Below, piece by piece: positions 25,477 through 27,085 of a stretch of DNA of 27,085 bases. The stretch's first letter is position 1. Each line of letters opens with the position of its first letter. The notes under the pieces were generated by a model that searched no databases, had not been told where the DNA came from, and worked only from the letters and a program-made list of their open reading frames with translations. Source of the DNA: Leptolyngbyaceae cyanobacterium SM1_3_5 (GTDB taxonomy: Bacteria; Cyanobacteriota; Cyanobacteriia; Elainellales; Elainellaceae); NCBI GenBank assembly GCA_012031475.1, contig JAAUTJ010000006.1, positions 1 to 27,085 of the forward strand. The letters are read 5' to 3'. A program made the position numbers and the translations under genes.

Positions 25477-25944
25477 TTAGCGCACAAAGCAGAAGTCTTT
25501 GATTTGTCGATCGCTGCTCATGCGCGACTGCCGACGGGTAAATTCACCGACTGAAGGGTTGCCGTTGGGGTGAGGTACACCCGTCACCTGCTGCCACAGT
25601 TCGGGCGGGGCGATCGACACCTCATAAGTTGCTGCTTTTGAAGTTTCAGAAACTTCCCGTTTACGCACATGATACCAACGGCTTTCTTGGCATTCTTCAC
25701 ACCAAAATGCTTCTAGCCATTCGCCGGATAGCGGCACTGCTGATTGATGGGCGATTAGCGTGAGCGCGTTGCGGCGGCTGATGCCTCGCTGCTGAAGCTG
25801 TCCGGCTTGGTCGGCAAACAGAGAATATTTTTGACTGACGCTATCGATCGCACAGCCATGAGTTGGACAGTAGATTGCGCGTCGTTTCGATCGCTTCCGA
25901 TTTCGGTCACACCTTTTCTGCAATTCGGCCTCCCCTTGATTCAC
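25477..25944 (-). CDS. Conserved hypothetical zinc-ribbon-like protein
   Basis: 155 residues from a GTG at 25944 (no Shine-Dalgarno; a TTG at codon 8 is another candidate). The N terminus is very basic (RCDRNRKRSKRRA). Two metal-ligand pairs follow: YCPTHGCAIDSVSQKYSLF, with C-x4-C around a His, and EAFWCEECQESRWYHVRKRE, with C-x2-C. The spacing suggests one zinc site bringing the two halves together. It has no signal peptide or membrane helix. I recognise the general pattern from cyanobacterial genomes but know no function. It is the first gene of the array, 30 bp before the ABC transporter and downstream of the candidate promoter, so a regulatory role is possible but only a guess. Confidence 0.7.
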   Translation of the reverse strand: MNQGEAELQKRCDRNRKRSKRRAIYCPTHGCAIDSVSQKYSLFADQAGQLQQRGISRRNALTLIAHQSAVPLSGEWLEAFWCEECQESRWYHVRKREVSETSKAATYEVSIAPPELWQQVTGVPHPNGNPSVGEFTRRQSRMSSDRQIKDFCFVR

Positions 25945-26060
25945 AAGAATTAGAAGGTTTCGGTGGAGGAACTGAGATCAAATGACCATCAAAGCTCGAC
26001 TCCTGCGTTGAAATCTTGAATTGTTTGCTGTCGAAAATCCAGCGTTGCCGCTTGAATTCG

Positions 26061-26090
26061 ATTATAAATGAGCAGGTATGTTAATCTGAA
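26061..26090 (-). promoter_or_regulatory. Candidate sigma-70-type promoter for the polysaccharide array
   Basis: On the minus strand TTCAGA (26090-26085) and a perfect TATAAT (26066-26061) are separated by 18 bases. The -35 box is weak. The start of the first gene is about 117 bases downstream, leaving room for a long leader. It is the best match I see in the only long spacer ahead of the array. Confidence 0.35.
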
Positions 26091-26339
26091 TCTCTGTTAA
26101 AACAGCCAAGCTAAACTCATTCAAACGCAAACGTTCAACTCACCCTACATTACTATTACATCGCTCTTGAGAAGTATCAGGAGTTTTTTTGTCTTCCAAA
26201 GAAGTTTACGGGAATTTCTTTTGAATAAAATTACTCATAAATTCTGCTAAAAGTGGCTGAAAACACAAGGACGATCGAAGCGCCTGAGCAAAAAGCAACT
26301 GCTATAGAATCTTACTTTTTTAGTTCTCAAATCTACGGA

Positions 26340-26383
26340 TTTAATCAACCGCTTGCCATGAATCGATCGAACGGTTGATTAAA
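26340..26383. repeat. Perfect 12-bp inverted repeat with 20-base spacer
   Basis: TTTAATCAACCG (26340-26351) is the exact reverse complement of CGGTTGATTAAA (26372-26383). The spacer carries CGATCG. It forms a hairpin on either strand. There is no clear run of T after either arm, so it is not an obvious intrinsic terminator. Confidence 0.8.
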
Positions 26384-26384
26384 C

Positions 26385-26425
26385 AAGAATGTTTGCAGAA
26401 GAACGATTTTTCTACAAACATTCTT
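26385..26425 (-). terminator. Perfect 11-bp inverted repeat, possible terminator of the exosortase gene
   Basis: AAGAATGTTTG (26385-26395) pairs exactly with CAAACATTCTT (26415-26425); AGAA and TTCT inside the 19-base loop can add four more pairs. It starts 36 bp after the exosortase stop codon in the direction of transcription. The following bases (GTTTAATC) are only weakly T-rich, so the terminator call is tentative; the inverted repeat itself is certain. Confidence 0.45.
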
Positions 26426-26461
26426 ATGTTTCTGGTGTGCCTACCCAGCACTCGCTTTTGA

Positions 26462-27085
26462 TTACTTTGAGCGGCTGGGGGTATTGTTTTTGCGAATTCC
26501 CATGACGATGTAGTAGTAAATGGTGAACATGATGCTGGCAAAGATTTGTCCTCCCCAAGGGCCGTGCCAGAACTCGAAGGCGCGATCGCCCCAGTAGGCT
26601 TCGGACATTGCCAGCAGCATGATTCGGGGAACGTTGGCAACGAGGGCGAGTGCGATGCCAATCACCACCATCAGGGCGACTTTGGCGATCGATTCGCGAA
26701 TTGCCAGCCCCACAACGAGGCTAGCGACGGCCAGCAAGGTTGCCATGTCAAAGCCGCTACAGCCCCAATCGACGCGGACGGCTCCGCCCGGAAGCCAGAT
26801 AGAGACGGCATCGAGCAGTTTGGCGGGCTGACCGATCGCATTGAGTCCGATCGTGCCGCTCCAGGCCATCAGGCTTTCGAGCATGTGCGGTGGCGTGAAA
26901 GTTTTCCACAAGGTGACGCCGACGGCAGTGGGTTCTGGAAACAGCCCCAGCACGATCAGGAAGACCGGAATCGGGTAGCGTCCAAACACTGCGCCGCCCC
27001 AGCTACTTAGGGCAATGCCTGCAAAGGCTTGGAGCCAGACGACTCGCTGAATCCAGAGCGTTGAGAAGCCCAAGGGCGAGCAGCA
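26462..27085 (-). CDS. Exosortase/archaeosortase family protein (cyanoexosortase-like), 5' part cut off
   Basis: The frame is open to the window edge, so about 207 C-terminal residues are visible and the true start lies outside. Five or six hydrophobic segments mark an integral membrane protein. The three catalytic landmarks of exosortases are present in order: Cys in DWGCSGFD, Arg in NVPRIMLLA, and His in FWHGPWGGQIF. Such enzymes cut proteins with a C-terminal PEP-CTERM-like sorting tail and are thought to attach them to a surface glycan or lipid. They often travel with exopolysaccharide genes, which fits the array that follows. The small exosortase-associated protein often encoded just downstream is not seen. 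The subclass cannot be assigned from this fragment. Confidence 0.82.
   Translation of the reverse strand, partial: CCSPLGFSTLWIQRVVWLQAFAGIALSSWGGAVFGRYPIPVFLIVLGLFPEPTAVGVTLWKTFTPPHMLESLMAWSGTIGLNAIGQPAKLLDAVSIWLPGGAVRVDWGCSGFDMATLLAVASLVVGLAIRESIAKVALMVVIGIALALVANVPRIMLLAMSEAYWGDRAFEFWHGPWGGQIFASIMFTIYYYIVMGIRKNNTPSRSK

Larger units (their letters stand above)
25945..26461. other. Non-coding AT-rich spacer between the exosortase gene and the polysaccharide array
   Basis: 517 bp with no convincing coding region on either strand. It is AT-rich compared with both sides. From right to left it contains two adjacent hairpins (26340-26425), an AT-rich stretch with short A and T runs, and a candidate promoter (26061-26090) about 117 bp ahead of the zinc-ribbon gene. 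I see no transposase remains and no tRNA. Confidence 0.7.

Noticed and set aside
26341..26661. 106-codon minus-strand open frame across the hairpins
   Set aside because: It overlaps the C-terminal exosortase coding region in another frame and includes the inverted repeats; no protein-like features.
26546..27010. 154-codon plus-strand open frame
   Set aside because: It is antisense to the exosortase gene, is rich in His, Gln and Asp in a low-complexity way, and has no family features; this is a codon-bias shadow.
1..27085. tRNA, rRNA, insertion sequences or transposase genes
   Set aside because: I saw no cloverleaf-like sequence, ribosomal RNA, or transposase motif on either strand.

Overview
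This window looks like cyanobacterial chromosome. The octamer GCGATCGC (HIP1) and its GCGATCG/CGATCG relatives recur throughout. There is a cyanobacterial-type exosortase at the right edge, and the 155-residue zinc-ribbon protein is of a kind I associate with cyanobacteria. A filamentous, Leptolyngbya-like genus would fit, but I cannot fix the genus from the sequence. Every gene I can support lies on the minus strand, so transcription runs from high to low coordinates.

Layout in transcription order. At 27085-26462 is the 3' part of an exosortase gene cut by the window edge. A 517-bp non-coding, AT-rich spacer follows (26461-25945). It holds two back-to-back perfect inverted repeats and a candidate promoter. 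From 25944 down to the left edge runs one almost gap-free array of surface-polysaccharide genes: a zinc-ribbon protein of unknown role, an MsbA/PglK-like ABC half-transporter, a pyruvyl-transferase-family protein, three GT2 and one GT4 glycosyltransferases, a GT-A-like protein with a DxD motif, a QueC-like PP-loop enzyme, a GT4, a second pyruvyl-transferase-family protein, four GT2s, a hexapeptide acetyltransferase, a GT2, a GT4, a second GT-A-like protein, two GT4s, a Wzy-type polymerase, a GT4, a methyltransferase and the start of a YdcF/DUF218 protein cut by the left edge.

Together these encode about 16 glycosyltransferases plus decoration enzymes (acetyl, methyl, perhaps pyruvyl, and one PP-loop ATP-dependent modification), a flippase candidate (the ABC protein) and a polymerase (Wzy). 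The simplest reading is synthesis of a complex, acidic, heavily decorated exopolysaccharide, capsule or O-antigen. I see no Wzx flippase, Wza/Wzc export proteins or initiating sugar-phosphate transferase here; they would have to lie outside the window.

Two things stand out. First, six genes are broken by seven single-base frameshifts. At least four of these sit in homopolymer runs and the conserved protein continues at once in another frame, which points to sequencing or assembly error, or very recent decay. Second, a PP-loop ATP pyrophosphatase-like protein with a QueC-type four-cysteine site sits in the middle of the sugar genes. It is the best candidate for an undescribed activity in this window.
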